Below, piece after piece: positions 25,388 through 33,872 of a stretch of DNA of 64,000 nucleotides; the first letter of the stretch is position 1; each line of letters starts with the position of its first letter. Under the pieces are notes generated by a model, which did no database searches, was not told the DNA's origin, and worked only from the letters and a program-made list of their open reading frames with translations. The position numbers were made by a program, and so were the translations under genes. This stretch comes from Acetanaerobacterium elongatum (GTDB taxonomy: Bacteria > Bacillota > Clostridia > Oscillospirales > Ruminococcaceae), in NCBI RefSeq assembly GCF_900103835.1, contig NZ_FNID01000002.1:1-64000 (forward strand). The letters are read 5' to 3'.

Positions 25388-26041
25388 TTAGGCCTTCACA
25401 ACGGGATGCCGCAACACGGTCTTGCGTTTTTTGGGAGATATCCTTCGTGGGTCGCCAAGATAGATTTCATGGTGGCGCCGGATGGTGCCGTCTGGCAAAA
25501 CCGCATCGATGTTGGTTTTTAGCCCCTGCTGTTCAATGAAAGCGTCTACCTTTGCAAGCGTGTGCGGTTCGGTTTCATACGGGCCGATGTGCATAATATG
25601 AACGCACAGCCCCTCTTCAAAGTCGCACAGCCGCGCTCTGCTTACGTCGATGTGCGGCTTTTTCTTTGCCACCTCGCCGCAGGCCCAGCTAAACACTTCT
25701 TGGGTGACAAACTCGGGCTGGCGCAGCATGGAGGTCCAGCAGTATTTGGATTTTTGGGAAAAATCCATGTCGGTGCTGTCTTCCAGCCACCACAGCCCCT
25801 CGAGCGGGGCTACGGTGTAGTCGATGTAGCCCTTCGGCTGCTGCCCGCTCAGCTTGCTCATTTTAATGGTGTAGCTGAGCGCATACAGTATCTCAACGGC
25901 CTGCTGGTATTCGCCGCGCTCGATATTGGGGTTGCCCTTACCGTCCACCATAATAAACCGCATGGCGGGAACGTTAATAAGGGTTGGCTCGGTTGGCGGC
26001 AGATAGAATTCCTTTTGCTTTTTAAAGTCGAGTTTCTCCAT
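25388..26041 (-). CDS. GyrI-like domain protein
   Basis: A 217-residue protein starting at MEKLDFKKQKEFY (AAAGGA upstream), related to GyrI/BmrR-C small-molecule-binding domains without a DNA-binding part. Landmarks are PTLINVPAMRFIMVDGKGNP and the later CVHIMHIGPYETEPHTLAKVD. Stand-alone members bind or hydrolyse cyclic or aromatic compounds in some species; no substrate is suggested by the neighbours. It follows the zinc-ribbon gene after 62 bp and may be cotranscribed. Confidence 0.85.
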   Translation of the reverse strand: MEKLDFKKQKEFYLPPTEPTLINVPAMRFIMVDGKGNPNIERGEYQQAVEILYALSYTIKMSKLSGQQPKGYIDYTVAPLEGLWWLEDSTDMDFSQKSKYCWTSMLRQPEFVTQEVFSWACGEVAKKKPHIDVSRARLCDFEEGLCVHIMHIGPYETEPHTLAKVDAFIEQQGLKTNIDAVLPDGTIRRHHEIYLGDPRRISPKKRKTVLRHPVVKA

Positions 26042-26103
26042 GTCAATGTCATTCCTTTTAAGCTTGTTGTAACACCGAAGTGTATCACGGGTAGTCTTTC
26101 CTG

Positions 26104-26376
26104 CTATGCTTGCTTCCAGCGTTTGAGGGTGGGAAACCATGCGAGCATCTCTTTTTTTGCCTGCTCACGGTCGGTATAAAGGCCGGAATCCTTGCTGTAA
26201 TCAAGGCAAAGCTCGATCATCTCTTCCATGGTTTGGTTGCCGGAAAACGCGCCGTTCTGGTAGCAGTAGGTACAGTAGTCCTCATTCTTGCTGCCGTCGG
26301 TGTTGGTGCCGAAGTCCTCGGCCTTTGCAAGGGGCATGCCGCAGCTTTGGCAATACAGGGTGGTGCCTTCTGTCAT
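26104..26376 (-). CDS. Small putative zinc-ribbon protein
   Basis: A 90-residue protein starting at MTEGTTLYCQSCGMPL behind AAAGGAAG. Four cysteines form a CxxC...CxxC zinc ribbon (CQSCG and CTYCYQNG), followed by a short helical region (TMEEMIELCLDYSK, then WFPTLKRWK). This is the common clostridial 'putative zinc ribbon domain' family. Function unknown; it lies upstream of, and probably with, the GyrI-like gene. Confidence 0.85.
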   Translation of the reverse strand: MTEGTTLYCQSCGMPLAKAEDFGTNTDGSKNEDYCTYCYQNGAFSGNQTMEEMIELCLDYSKDSGLYTDREQAKKEMLAWFPTLKRWKQA

Positions 26377-26503
26377 CACAATACTTCCTTTCGGTTGTGT
26401 TTTTGATTGTGATTTCAGTATAATCGTTGTAACTTGACAACGATGCGTCATATTATAAATATTTTATTGGCAAAGAAGTAAAGAGAAAGTCATCATGCAA
26501 TTT

Positions 26504-26533
26504 AAAAAAAGTCTGTACATCCGGTGTACAGAC
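26504..26533 (-). terminator. Rho-independent terminator (minus strand)
   Basis: A GTCTGTACA/TGTACAGAC stem (26511-26519 with 26525-26533), followed on the minus strand by seven Ts, ends the hydrolase transcript that comes from the right. Confidence 0.85.
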
Positions 26534-26669
26534 TATAGGATACGCTTCGCATATATCTGAGCGCTTTTGGAAAGATAGGGTTTTGTGAGGTTTGCATTCA
26601 GCAAGCATCGGTCCGGCGCAGGGGTGTATTATGTTCAAACAAAAAAAGAATTCATCTGTGAAAAACGGA

Positions 26670-27437
26670 TTATTTAACCGTTAATTTCTTTAGCTCATCA
26701 ACCAAACGGTGTGGATTATCAATAATTTCTCCATGCCCAAGCCCCGCAAAACAATTCTCTTGCATATTGGGGTAGAGCCTATGCAGTTCTTTCAATGCCT
26801 TTTTCATATTATATTCCTTCTCGCCATACCAAACGGATACGCTGGCTTTGGTTTGAGGAGGCCAATTTTTAAGAATGGGATACATTTTTAGTCCCCATTC
26901 CCATGTTGCTTTAATTGAAGCCTCGGTTGCACAAAGGCTCACCTTTTTAAGCATTGTTTCTATATTATTATCTTTACGGGCAAGCAGTTTTTTAAGATAC
27001 AACGGCAGTTTGGGATTCTCGCCTTTTATACTGTTTATTATCTTAACACATCTTTTTGGCATTATTTTAATCAGCGGTTTATTGAAAATTCCGTAATTCA
27101 TATACTCAGGCCCGCTTAATACCATGTGGCCGATCCGTACGCGATCGTCCTTTAAAAGATATACCGAAGGCCCACCCCCGAGAGATTCGCCGAACAGAAT
27201 ATCAAGATGACCGTTCAGGTGCTCCTTAATATAGGTTGAAAGGCGGTTAGCTTCTTCTTCAAATCCGGGATAGGTTGTGTTCTCGTTTTCGTCAAAACCG
27301 TCCAGGCCGACGATAATTACATGGTACTCGTTATCCAACAAAGGATATATATCAGAAAATTGCCTCCATGTCATAAGATTTCCGTGAAGGAACATAACAG
27401 TCTTTGTATTATTCTTGCCAAATTCATAGAACTGCAT
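26670..27437 (-). CDS. Alpha/beta hydrolase
   Basis: A 255-residue single-domain hydrolase. The oxyanion strand is VMFLHGNLMTWRQF, the nucleophile elbow is FGESLGGGPSV (Ser in GxSxG), and the catalytic His is in GLGHGEIIDNP near the C-terminus; an Asp between them completes the triad. No signal peptide, so it acts in the cytoplasm. Locally A/T-rich compared with the surroundings, like the next gene. Substrate unknown. Confidence 0.85.
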   Translation of the reverse strand: MQFYEFGKNNTKTVMFLHGNLMTWRQFSDIYPLLDNEYHVIIVGLDGFDENENTTYPGFEEEANRLSTYIKEHLNGHLDILFGESLGGGPSVYLLKDDRVRIGHMVLSGPEYMNYGIFNKPLIKIMPKRCVKIINSIKGENPKLPLYLKKLLARKDNNIETMLKKVSLCATEASIKATWEWGLKMYPILKNWPPQTKASVSVWYGEKEYNMKKALKELHRLYPNMQENCFAGLGHGEIIDNPHRLVDELKKLTVK

Positions 27438-27491
27438 AATTTCACCTCACATAGGCAATACATGCAAAGCTCGATAAGGGCCCCGGATTGC

Positions 27492-28304
27492 TCATAATAA
27501 TGCCTTGTTTTTTTCTTTACGCTTAATTGTTATGAATATTGTAATTGCTGCAGCAATCAGGGAGCCTGTAACATACAGCAGATAAGGTATGATACTTCCG
27601 TTGTTGTATTCCGGATTGATGGAGAACAAATTGCAGCAGAGGTTTTCTGAAAAATGCAATACAGACGCTGGAACAATATTGCCGTTTGCCGCTTTTGTAA
27701 CAGCAAAATAGATGTAACTGTCTGCGATACAGCCAAGTGTGAAGAGTATTAGAGGGGCGGACATTGTTCCGGAAATAAAATAGTGATAGTGCCATACAGC
27801 CCAGATAATACCCAGTATGATCGGCATTACTAATTCATTCAGGTATATCCCGAGTTTATCCTGAAAAAAGCCTCTCCAGCCAAGCTCTTCGGCAATCAGC
27901 GCCCAACACACGATAAGGATTTTTTTAAAAGTCAGTACCCCGAGTGTAGGCGGAATATGAAAAAACAGCCAAGAAAACAGCTTGGCTGCGCCGATTATCA
28001 CAACCGGAAGGAATAAGCTAAGCAGCACCATATTGAAATTGAAATGATACACATAGCGCTCTTTTAAAAATTGCCCGAGCCCATGGCTTGCTTCGAAATA
28101 TAAGACTGTCAGTATGGCAGCCAGCGACGGGGCAGCCGCTTCTAGGCCAAACAGGATTAGGGTTAAAGCGTCTGAGCGGCCCAGCGGCGTGTACATTTTT
28201 AGAAGCACGAAGAAAAGCGGCAGCACAAACACCAATAGCAAATAGACGGCTATTTGTTTGAGATTACTTTTCTTATTATTGTGGGATAATATCATGTACA
28301 ACAA
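27492..28304 (-). CDS. CPBP family intramembrane metalloprotease
   Basis: A 270-residue membrane protein with about eight helices. The CPBP (Rce1/Abi) motifs are present: EELGWRGFF (EExxxR) and HYHYFIS with the second metal-site His. Family members cleave membrane peptides or act in bacteriocin self-immunity. No ribosome binding site is clear before the start. A second CPBP gene lies at 56899-57684. The region is richer in A/T than the flanks, which may mean recent acquisition. Confidence 0.82.
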   Translation of the reverse strand: MLYMILSHNNKKSNLKQIAVYLLLVFVLPLFFVLLKMYTPLGRSDALTLILFGLEAAAPSLAAILTVLYFEASHGLGQFLKERYVYHFNFNMVLLSLFLPVVIIGAAKLFSWLFFHIPPTLGVLTFKKILIVCWALIAEELGWRGFFQDKLGIYLNELVMPIILGIIWAVWHYHYFISGTMSAPLILFTLGCIADSYIYFAVTKAANGNIVPASVLHFSENLCCNLFSINPEYNNGSIIPYLLYVTGSLIAAAITIFITIKRKEKNKALL

Positions 28305-28524
28305 CCAATCTATTAGGAATTATACGATAGAATCGAATCTAATTTTAGTCGTATTTAAACTACCGATGTGCTTATTTTATGCAGTTAGAAATATGGGTAA
28401 TAACAGCAAGAATTATTATAACTATAAGACTGAAAAGAAGGTATCTTTAGCCCTCTCCCACTCTGAAGATTTAACAAATTCAGTAAACCCATCAAACCCA
28501 TATTTACAGAAATATCGTGATTTT

Positions 28525-28950
28525 CTATAACAACGCGAAATGGGCGCTCTCGATAACTGCTTTCATTTGACATAGGCAAAAAGGGTGTCCGGCGGGGTCG
28601 AGCATAACTCTCCATGTATCAGAAAATTGCTCCTCTGCGATGGTTGCTCCGCAATGGACTGCATACTCAACTGCTTTTTCCAAATCGTTAACGGCGAAGT
28701 CTAGATGTGCCATCTGCTGTTGAGCTTCAGGCTTTTCCGGCCACACAGGCGGTTGATACGCAGGGTTCCGTTGAAACGTTATACCGGGATATGCCCCCTG
28801 ATTGGTTCCCGGAGCGTATACACACGCATAATCTTCATCGATAGACAATACTTCCCATTTGAGCAACGCCGCATAGAATTTTGCTAACTCATGCGGGTCT
28901 GTGCAATCCACCGTAAAGGAGTACATTTTGATTTTCAATTCATCAGACAT
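28525..28950 (-). CDS. VOC/glyoxalase family protein
   Basis: A 141-residue VOC protein, distinct from the one at 24920. The domain runs from YSFTVDCTDPHELAKFYAAL to the metal-edge strand WRVMLDPAGHPFCLCQ, with the mid-strand QMAHLDFAVNDLEKAV carrying the usual His and Asp. The sequence is of the DUF of 'VOC family, bleomycin-resistance-like' kind. Function open. Confidence 0.85.
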   Translation of the reverse strand: MSDELKIKMYSFTVDCTDPHELAKFYAALLKWEVLSIDEDYACVYAPGTNQGAYPGITFQRNPAYQPPVWPEKPEAQQQMAHLDFAVNDLEKAVEYAVHCGATIAEEQFSDTWRVMLDPAGHPFCLCQMKAVIESAHFALL

Positions 28951-28996
28951 AAAGCAATACCTCCTAACTTAAGTTTAGCTTATCAATTAGGGTGAG

Positions 28997-29785
28997 TTAC
29001 GCCTTTTCGGTTTGTCTGAATCTTTTTCTTGTTTGGTGTTCTGCATCCAGCGCCACCTCTCTTGCCGGGATACCTGTAAGTGTTGCAAGTTCATTCTGCG
29101 CTTCAATTACACGGTTAAGCCATAACTGTTTAACCTCATCAAGGTCGCGGCAGTTTTTGGGGATGGAGATTGGTTTAGCGAAGATTAAGCGGTTCTCGGC
29201 CCCTTCAACCGCCTGCTCGATAAACGCCGGCAAAACAGGAATACCCAGGGACTTCGCCAGCCAGAACGCTCCGCGCTCGATATCCTCCGGTTTATCCTTG
29301 TTGATGTCATAGATGGTTCCCTGAGAGAATATCAAAAAGTGCTTTGGCTTTGGGCCTTCCTTAAACCACTTCTCTGCGGTTCTGATTGCCGCCATAGAAC
29401 CGCCCAAGCTGTTTCGGTCTACCGGAATCACCTTTTCCATCTCTAATATCGGCAATAATTCCTTGGGGATGGAAACCCCGTTAAAGCAGTTTTCCTTGGC
29501 GAAAACAAACAGCTGCGGATAGGTATCCATCACCTGACGCATAACATCATAATAATAGCTCATAATCAGCGGAGCATCGGAATCGGTTAAATGATTGGTG
29601 GCGATGATATAAGAGGCCGTTGTGAAATCCTCCGGTACATGATAGGCTTTAAAGTTATAAACCTTTAAAAGCATTTTCTTTATTTCGATTAACTTAGCCC
29701 TTAGCTTTTCCGGATTGTTCACGATGCTGAGAATCTCTTCTGAGGACGCTTCATTAAACAGTGAACTTGCATTATACAAGTGCAT
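28997..29785 (-). CDS. PlsC-type acyltransferase
   Basis: A 262-residue glycerolipid acyltransferase-like protein. The catalytic Hx4D motif is IIATNHLTDSDAPLI; the later GTIYDINKDKPEDIERGAFW and IPVLPAFIE correspond to the acceptor-site blocks. No membrane helix is obvious, so it should bind the membrane surface. It likely transfers an acyl chain to a lysophospholipid or related lipid. Confidence 0.82.
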   Translation of the reverse strand: MHLYNASSLFNEASSEEILSIVNNPEKLRAKLIEIKKMLLKVYNFKAYHVPEDFTTASYIIATNHLTDSDAPLIMSYYYDVMRQVMDTYPQLFVFAKENCFNGVSIPKELLPILEMEKVIPVDRNSLGGSMAAIRTAEKWFKEGPKPKHFLIFSQGTIYDINKDKPEDIERGAFWLAKSLGIPVLPAFIEQAVEGAENRLIFAKPISIPKNCRDLDEVKQLWLNRVIEAQNELATLTGIPAREVALDAEHQTRKRFRQTEKA

Positions 29786-29906
29786 AATCTTTCCCCCTAA
29801 ATATAATTTAAAAGGCAGGTTTTGTTCCTTTTAGGCCATTAAGCGGAATGCGAACCCTTCACGCAGGTAATCCAACAGGCCCCGGCACGGATGGTATTTA
29901 TACGAG

Positions 29907-30134
29907 CTAAAAAATGCTGACCGCCTTGCGGCATTTTCTGCAAAGATGATATTCAAGCTTAGTATTTTCCAAGCCCGGCCTTTCACCCAATATCATGCCG
30001 TTTTGGTGCTTAACCGTTTCTTCTGATACAAGCAAGGGCGCCTTTTCACCGGCAGGCAGCCACAGTAAGCCACAATCCCTTCTGCCGTAAATATACCCCG
30101 GCTCCAGCTCGGCACCGCAAAAAGGGCAGTTCAT
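29907..30134 (-). CDS. Small double-zinc-ribbon protein
   Basis: A 75-residue protein with MNCPFCGAELEPGYIYG at the start and HLCRKCRKAVSIF at the end, giving CxxC pairs plus an extra Cys in RRDCGLLWLP. The pattern matches the small PF20097/DUF6487-like proteins of Clostridia. Function unknown. Confidence 0.75.
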   Translation of the reverse strand: MNCPFCGAELEPGYIYGRRDCGLLWLPAGEKAPLLVSEETVKHQNGMILGERPGLENTKLEYHLCRKCRKAVSIF

Positions 30135-30178
30135 TGTAATTCTCCTCTCGCAAAACAGATGATGTTACTTACCTGTGC

Positions 30179-30430
30179 CTACCCCTGCAGGCCGTTTTCC
30201 TGACGCTCCATATTCTCTACGACAATGTCGTGGATATCGCCCAGTGAGGCGCAATACTCCAGCACCTTCCACGGCGTGTTGGTGTGAAAATGGATCTTGA
30301 TTAAATCCTCATCGCCCACGGCAATCAGGCAGTCGCCCTCGATGTTCTTGGCGATGTGTTCGTTAATCGCATCCTCCGAAAGGTCGTGCCCTTCAATCAG
30401 CAACTGGGTATCGAATTTGTAATCCAGCAT
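30179..30430 (-). CDS. Stand-alone FakA/YloV-like domain
   Basis: An 83-residue protein resembling the segment just after the DhaL domain of FakA/YloV (Dak-family fatty-acid kinase): YKFDTQLLIEGHD, then DCLIAVGDEDLIKIHFHTNT, then WKVLEYCASLGDIHDI and VVENMERQ. In FakA this part sits between the kinase and C-terminal domains. Here it stands alone, without kinase residues, 17 bp downstream of a HAD hydrolase. Homology is judged from memory of the family; it could be a regulator or a truncated remnant kept as a gene. Confidence 0.7.
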   Translation of the reverse strand: MLDYKFDTQLLIEGHDLSEDAINEHIAKNIEGDCLIAVGDEDLIKIHFHTNTPWKVLEYCASLGDIHDIVVENMERQENGLQG

Positions 30431-30447
30431 GGCAGATACGCTCCTGT

Positions 30448-31110
30448 CTATTTGTTTTCTACGATAATCATCGGCAATATCAGGCTTAACGCCTCGTTTA
30501 AATCCTTCACCACCGCGAAGGTTTTCAACTCATCGAGCGGCTCAAGCAGGTCGGGCACCATGATAACGGGGATACCCGCCGCGTTGGCCGCGCGGATACC
30601 GTTGTGCGAATCCTCAAAGATCATGGTGGTTTCGGGGGTGCCACCCAGGCTTTGCATCGCCTTTAAGAAGATTTCAGGGTTGGGCTTGGCTTCGGTAACC
30701 TCGTCGCCGCAAACGCTGATATCAAAATAGTCGGCAATATCCGCCGTTTTGAGCATAAAGGTGGTAAGCGGGCGGCGGGTGGAGGTGGCAAGCGCGACCT
30801 TTACCCCGTTGTTTTTAAGTGCCGAGAGGATGTTATGTACGCCGGGTTTGAGCGGGATTAATGCGCTTTCCATTGCGTGACGCATGTAAACGCGCAGCTC
30901 GTCGCGCATGGCGTCGTAATCAAGGTTGGGGTAAACCTCTAAAAAGGCCGCCTTAGACCGCTCATAGGCGGTGCCTACGGTTTTTAAAAACAGCTTGTAG
31001 TCGGGTGTAATGCCGTATTTGGGTGCAAGGTCGTTGTAGCCGTTTAAGTAAACCCGTTCGCTGTCGAACAGCAGGCCGTCCATGTCAAAGATTGCGTGTT
31101 TAAGCTTCAT
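30448..31110 (-). CDS. HAD family phosphatase/phosphoglucomutase-like
   Basis: A 220-residue HAD-IA hydrolase. The nucleophile motif is AIFDMDGLLFDSE (Asp9 and Asp11), motif II is VALATSTRRPL, and motif III/IV is KPNPEIFLKA...MIFEDSHNGIRAANAAG. The cap is small and helical, as in beta-phosphoglucomutase and sugar-phosphate phosphatases. Probably cotranscribed with the FakA-like small gene that follows. Confidence 0.9.
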   Translation of the reverse strand: MKLKHAIFDMDGLLFDSERVYLNGYNDLAPKYGITPDYKLFLKTVGTAYERSKAAFLEVYPNLDYDAMRDELRVYMRHAMESALIPLKPGVHNILSALKNNGVKVALATSTRRPLTTFMLKTADIADYFDISVCGDEVTEAKPNPEIFLKAMQSLGGTPETTMIFEDSHNGIRAANAAGIPVIMVPDLLEPLDELKTFAVVKDLNEALSLILPMIIVENK

Positions 31111-31151
31111 GTAGGTACCCTTTCCTTCTTCTATGATTGCTGTGTTGTGTG

Positions 31152-32159
31152 TTAAATCTTCAGGTACTTCTTATAAACCGGCCAGATACCGGTGTTGTTT
31201 TCGTTGTGGGGGGGCAGCTGCTGAATCTCCGCGCCCGGGTATTGGTTGCCCTCAATGAACACCGGCCCGTTTTCGCATACCGCCACGTCCCAAGCACAGT
31301 AACGCACCTGCGGCACCTCTTTGGCAGCGCGGGTAACCATCTGCAGCACCTCGTCAAACATGGGAATAACGACACCCACAATCGGCGCACCCGTAATGGG
31401 GTGAACATAGTGGGTGCTTCCGTTTTCATCGTAAGCGGGCTTGATAATCTGGCCGGTTTTGCTGTCGATAAGCGCCGCCATGCCGCCGCTTGAGATGTTA
31501 TCCACCACGCCGCCGGAGCCAAAGCGAACCAGACAGCGTGTAATATCCACCCCGCCATCCTCTCTTACCACCGACACGATGCGCAGGGTGTTCACCGAAT
31601 CGGGGTAGATGGCCGAAAGTGCCGGGTGCTGCACCACATACTCCTCGCAGAGGGTTTGGTTGTTATCTATCAGCTTGCGGTAAAGCGCCTTTTTATCGGG
31701 GTAATCGGCAAGCAGAATACGCTCTACGCCATTGCCGCCGTCGCCGTCCACCGGCTTTACCATCATCCGCTCACGCCCTTCGCAGAACGCCTCGAAGGCC
31801 TGCTCGTCGGCGGTTTTCAGGTTAATCCACGCGCGGTTCAGGTAAGCGGAAAAGCGGGTTAAGAACTCGGTCTTATCCTCGAAAAAGTGCCAGTAGGCGC
31901 GGTCGTTAAGTGCCCTTACCAGCTGGTTGCTGCGCCCGCGCGTCATATAGGTATCGCGCTGAGCCCGGCTTAGGTTGTACAATTCCATTACCAGATAATC
32001 CATATACCCCGAGCCATATTTCAGCCCGCAGTAAACAATATCTATCAATATAAACAGCACAGGCTTATGAGTGCGTTTGTGCACCTCACGAGCTGTTGCA
32101 AACAGCTGTTTGTAATTCATGCATAGGATGGCTTTAATGGTGAATTTCAGTGCGTGCAT
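31152..32159 (-). CDS. Sugar-transfer-associated ATP-grasp protein, copy 1
   Basis: A 335-residue ATP-grasp protein of the type linked to capsule and teichoic sugar transfer. The nucleotide region is MMVKPVDGDGGNGVERIL, with WDVAVCENGPVFIEGNQYPG near the C-terminus carrying the metal-binding Glu and Asn. The start at 32159 follows AAAGGAG with 10-base spacing; the upstream Met has none. It is a tandem paralogue of 32269-33282: after a diverged first ~65 residues, the two are over 90% identical in protein and nearly so in DNA. Confidence 0.82.
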   Translation of the reverse strand: MHALKFTIKAILCMNYKQLFATAREVHKRTHKPVLFILIDIVYCGLKYGSGYMDYLVMELYNLSRAQRDTYMTRGRSNQLVRALNDRAYWHFFEDKTEFLTRFSAYLNRAWINLKTADEQAFEAFCEGRERMMVKPVDGDGGNGVERILLADYPDKKALYRKLIDNNQTLCEEYVVQHPALSAIYPDSVNTLRIVSVVREDGGVDITRCLVRFGSGGVVDNISSGGMAALIDSKTGQIIKPAYDENGSTHYVHPITGAPIVGVVIPMFDEVLQMVTRAAKEVPQVRYCAWDVAVCENGPVFIEGNQYPGAEIQQLPPHNENNTGIWPVYKKYLKI

Positions 32160-32268
32160 AATGAGCATACTCCTTTAAATGGCAAAAATTATCACACTCC
32201 TATCGTATTATAGCACATTGAGTAAAGAAATAAAGAGAAAAGTCCTTTTGGGGCAGCAAATGGTGCAG

Positions 32269-33282
32269 CTAAGGGTTAATCCCAAGGTACTGCTTGTATA
32301 TCGGCCAGATACCGGTGTGGTTTTCGTTGTGGGGGGGAAGCTGCTGAATCTCGTGCCCGGGATATTGGTTGCCCTCGATGAACACCGGCCCGCTTTCGCA
32401 CACCGCCACATCCCACGCGCAGTAACGCACCTGCGGCACCTCTTTGGCAGCGCGGGTAACCATCTTTAAAACCTCGTCAAACATGGGGATAACGGCACCC
32501 ACAATCGGCGCACCCGTAATGGGGTGGACATAGTGGGTATTACCGTTCTTATCATGGGCGGGCTTGACGATTTCGCCGGTTTTGCTGTCGATAAGTGCCG
32601 CCATGCCGCCCCTTGAGATATTATCCACTACACCGCCAGCACCGATGCGGATGAGGCAGCGGGTGATATCCACCCCGCCATCCTCTCTTACCACCGACAC
32701 GATGCGCAGGGTGTTCACCGAATCGGGGTAGATAGCCGACAGAGCCGGGTGCTGCACCACATACTCCTCGCAGAGGGTTTGGTTGTTATCCATCAGCTTG
32801 CGGTAAAGCGCCTTTTTATCGGGGTAATCGGCAAGCAGAATGCGCTCTACGCCCTTGCCGCCGTCACCGTCCACCGGCTTTACCATCATCCGCTCACGCC
32901 CTTCGCAGAACGCCTCGAAGGCCTGCTCGTCGGCGGTTTTCAGGTTGATCCACGCGCGGTTCAGATAAGCGGAAAAGCGGGTTAAGAACTCGGTCTTGTC
33001 CTCAAAAAAGTGCCAGTAGGCGCGGTTGTTAAGCGCCCTTACCAGCTGGTTGCTGCGCCCGCGTGTCATATAGGTATCACGCTGCGCCTTGTTAAGACGG
33101 TAAAACTCCAGCACGGTGTAATCCATGTACCCCGCGCCGTACCTTATGCCGCAAAAGATCATATCTATTAATATAAACAGTGTAAGCTTGCGGGTGCGCT
33201 CATGCACCACGCGCGCCTTTGCAAGCATCGTTTTATAATCCATACCGAGGATGGTTTTAAGGATAAACTTGAGTTTGTGCAT
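32269..33282 (-). CDS. Sugar-transfer-associated ATP-grasp protein, copy 2
   Basis: A 337-residue paralogue of the preceding gene, with MMVKPVDGDGGKGVERIL and FIEGNQYPGHEIQQLPP. AAAGGAG lies before ATG 33282. The N-terminal ~65 residues differ clearly from copy 1, while the core from TYMTRGRSNQLVRALN onwards differs at only about 20 positions. The shared tract suggests recent gene conversion or duplication. The two genes are 109 bp apart and on the same strand. Confidence 0.82.
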   Translation of the reverse strand: MHKLKFILKTILGMDYKTMLAKARVVHERTRKLTLFILIDMIFCGIRYGAGYMDYTVLEFYRLNKAQRDTYMTRGRSNQLVRALNNRAYWHFFEDKTEFLTRFSAYLNRAWINLKTADEQAFEAFCEGRERMMVKPVDGDGGKGVERILLADYPDKKALYRKLMDNNQTLCEEYVVQHPALSAIYPDSVNTLRIVSVVREDGGVDITRCLIRIGAGGVVDNISRGGMAALIDSKTGEIVKPAHDKNGNTHYVHPITGAPIVGAVIPMFDEVLKMVTRAAKEVPQVRYCAWDVAVCESGPVFIEGNQYPGHEIQQLPPHNENHTGIWPIYKQYLGINP

Positions 33283-33401
33283 CGATCAGGCTCCTTTAAT
33301 TCGGTGTTGCAGCAGGAATGGCGAACATTGATTTTATTATACCGGTTATTAGTGAAAATAAAGTATGAAACAACCCGAATAAGATCGCGCATAAAAGTAT
33401 C

Positions 33402-33445
33402 GGGGCGGTTAAAATACTCATCAGGAAGATAAGTATTACCGCCCC
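33402..33445 (-). terminator. Terminator after spoVA operon (minus strand)
   Basis: GGGGCGGT/ACCGCCCC-based stem with a small bulge (33402-33418 with 33432-33445), followed on the minus strand by ATACTTTTAT, downstream of spoVAE. Confidence 0.5.
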
Positions 33446-33487
33446 GCTTACTATTTTCAAGGAGGAAAATATCATGAAAAGGAGTTC

Positions 33488-33844
33488 TCAGGTTTTATCC
33501 TTCGGCTTGAAGATCAGCGCGATCAGCAGCGCGAAGAAGATAGCGGCGGCAATACCGCCGGCGGTAGCGGTTAGCCCGCCGGTAAAGGCCCCCATCAGGC
33601 CGAGCTGCTCGATGGCGGTTTTGGTGCCCTTGGCAATCAGGTAGCCGAAGCCGGTGAGCGGTACGGTAGCGCCGGCACCCGCATATTCAGCCAGCGGCTT
33701 ATAGACACCAAAGCCCCCCAAGATTACCCCCGACACCACATAGGTGGTTAGAATCCTTGCGGGTGTGAGCTTGGTTTTGTTGATGAGTATCTGGGCAATA
33801 ACGCACAGCATGCCGCCCACCCAGAAGGCATTGAGATATTGCAT
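33488..33844 (-). CDS. spoVAE: Stage V sporulation protein AE
   Basis: A 118-residue membrane protein with four hydrophobic helices. It matches SpoVAE across its length: MQYLNAFWVGGMLCVIAQIL at the start, then GGFGVYKPLAEYAGAGATVP and PLTGFGYLIAKGTKTAI, the conserved central loop. SpoVA proteins form the channel that moves dipicolinic acid into the forespore and out on germination. It follows spoVAD by 28 bp. Confidence 0.92.
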   Translation of the reverse strand: MQYLNAFWVGGMLCVIAQILINKTKLTPARILTTYVVSGVILGGFGVYKPLAEYAGAGATVPLTGFGYLIAKGTKTAIEQLGLMGAFTGGLTATAGGIAAAIFFALLIALIFKPKDKT

Positions 33845-33872
33845 AATCCATTAACCGCCTTTCGTAATACTT

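Noticed and set aside
33474-33644. 56-codon plus-strand frame with perfect AAGGAGG site, antisense to the end of spoVAE
   Set aside because: The product has no recognisable features and most of it is antisense to a conserved gene; the strong Shine-Dalgarno is the only support, so it is noted, not called.
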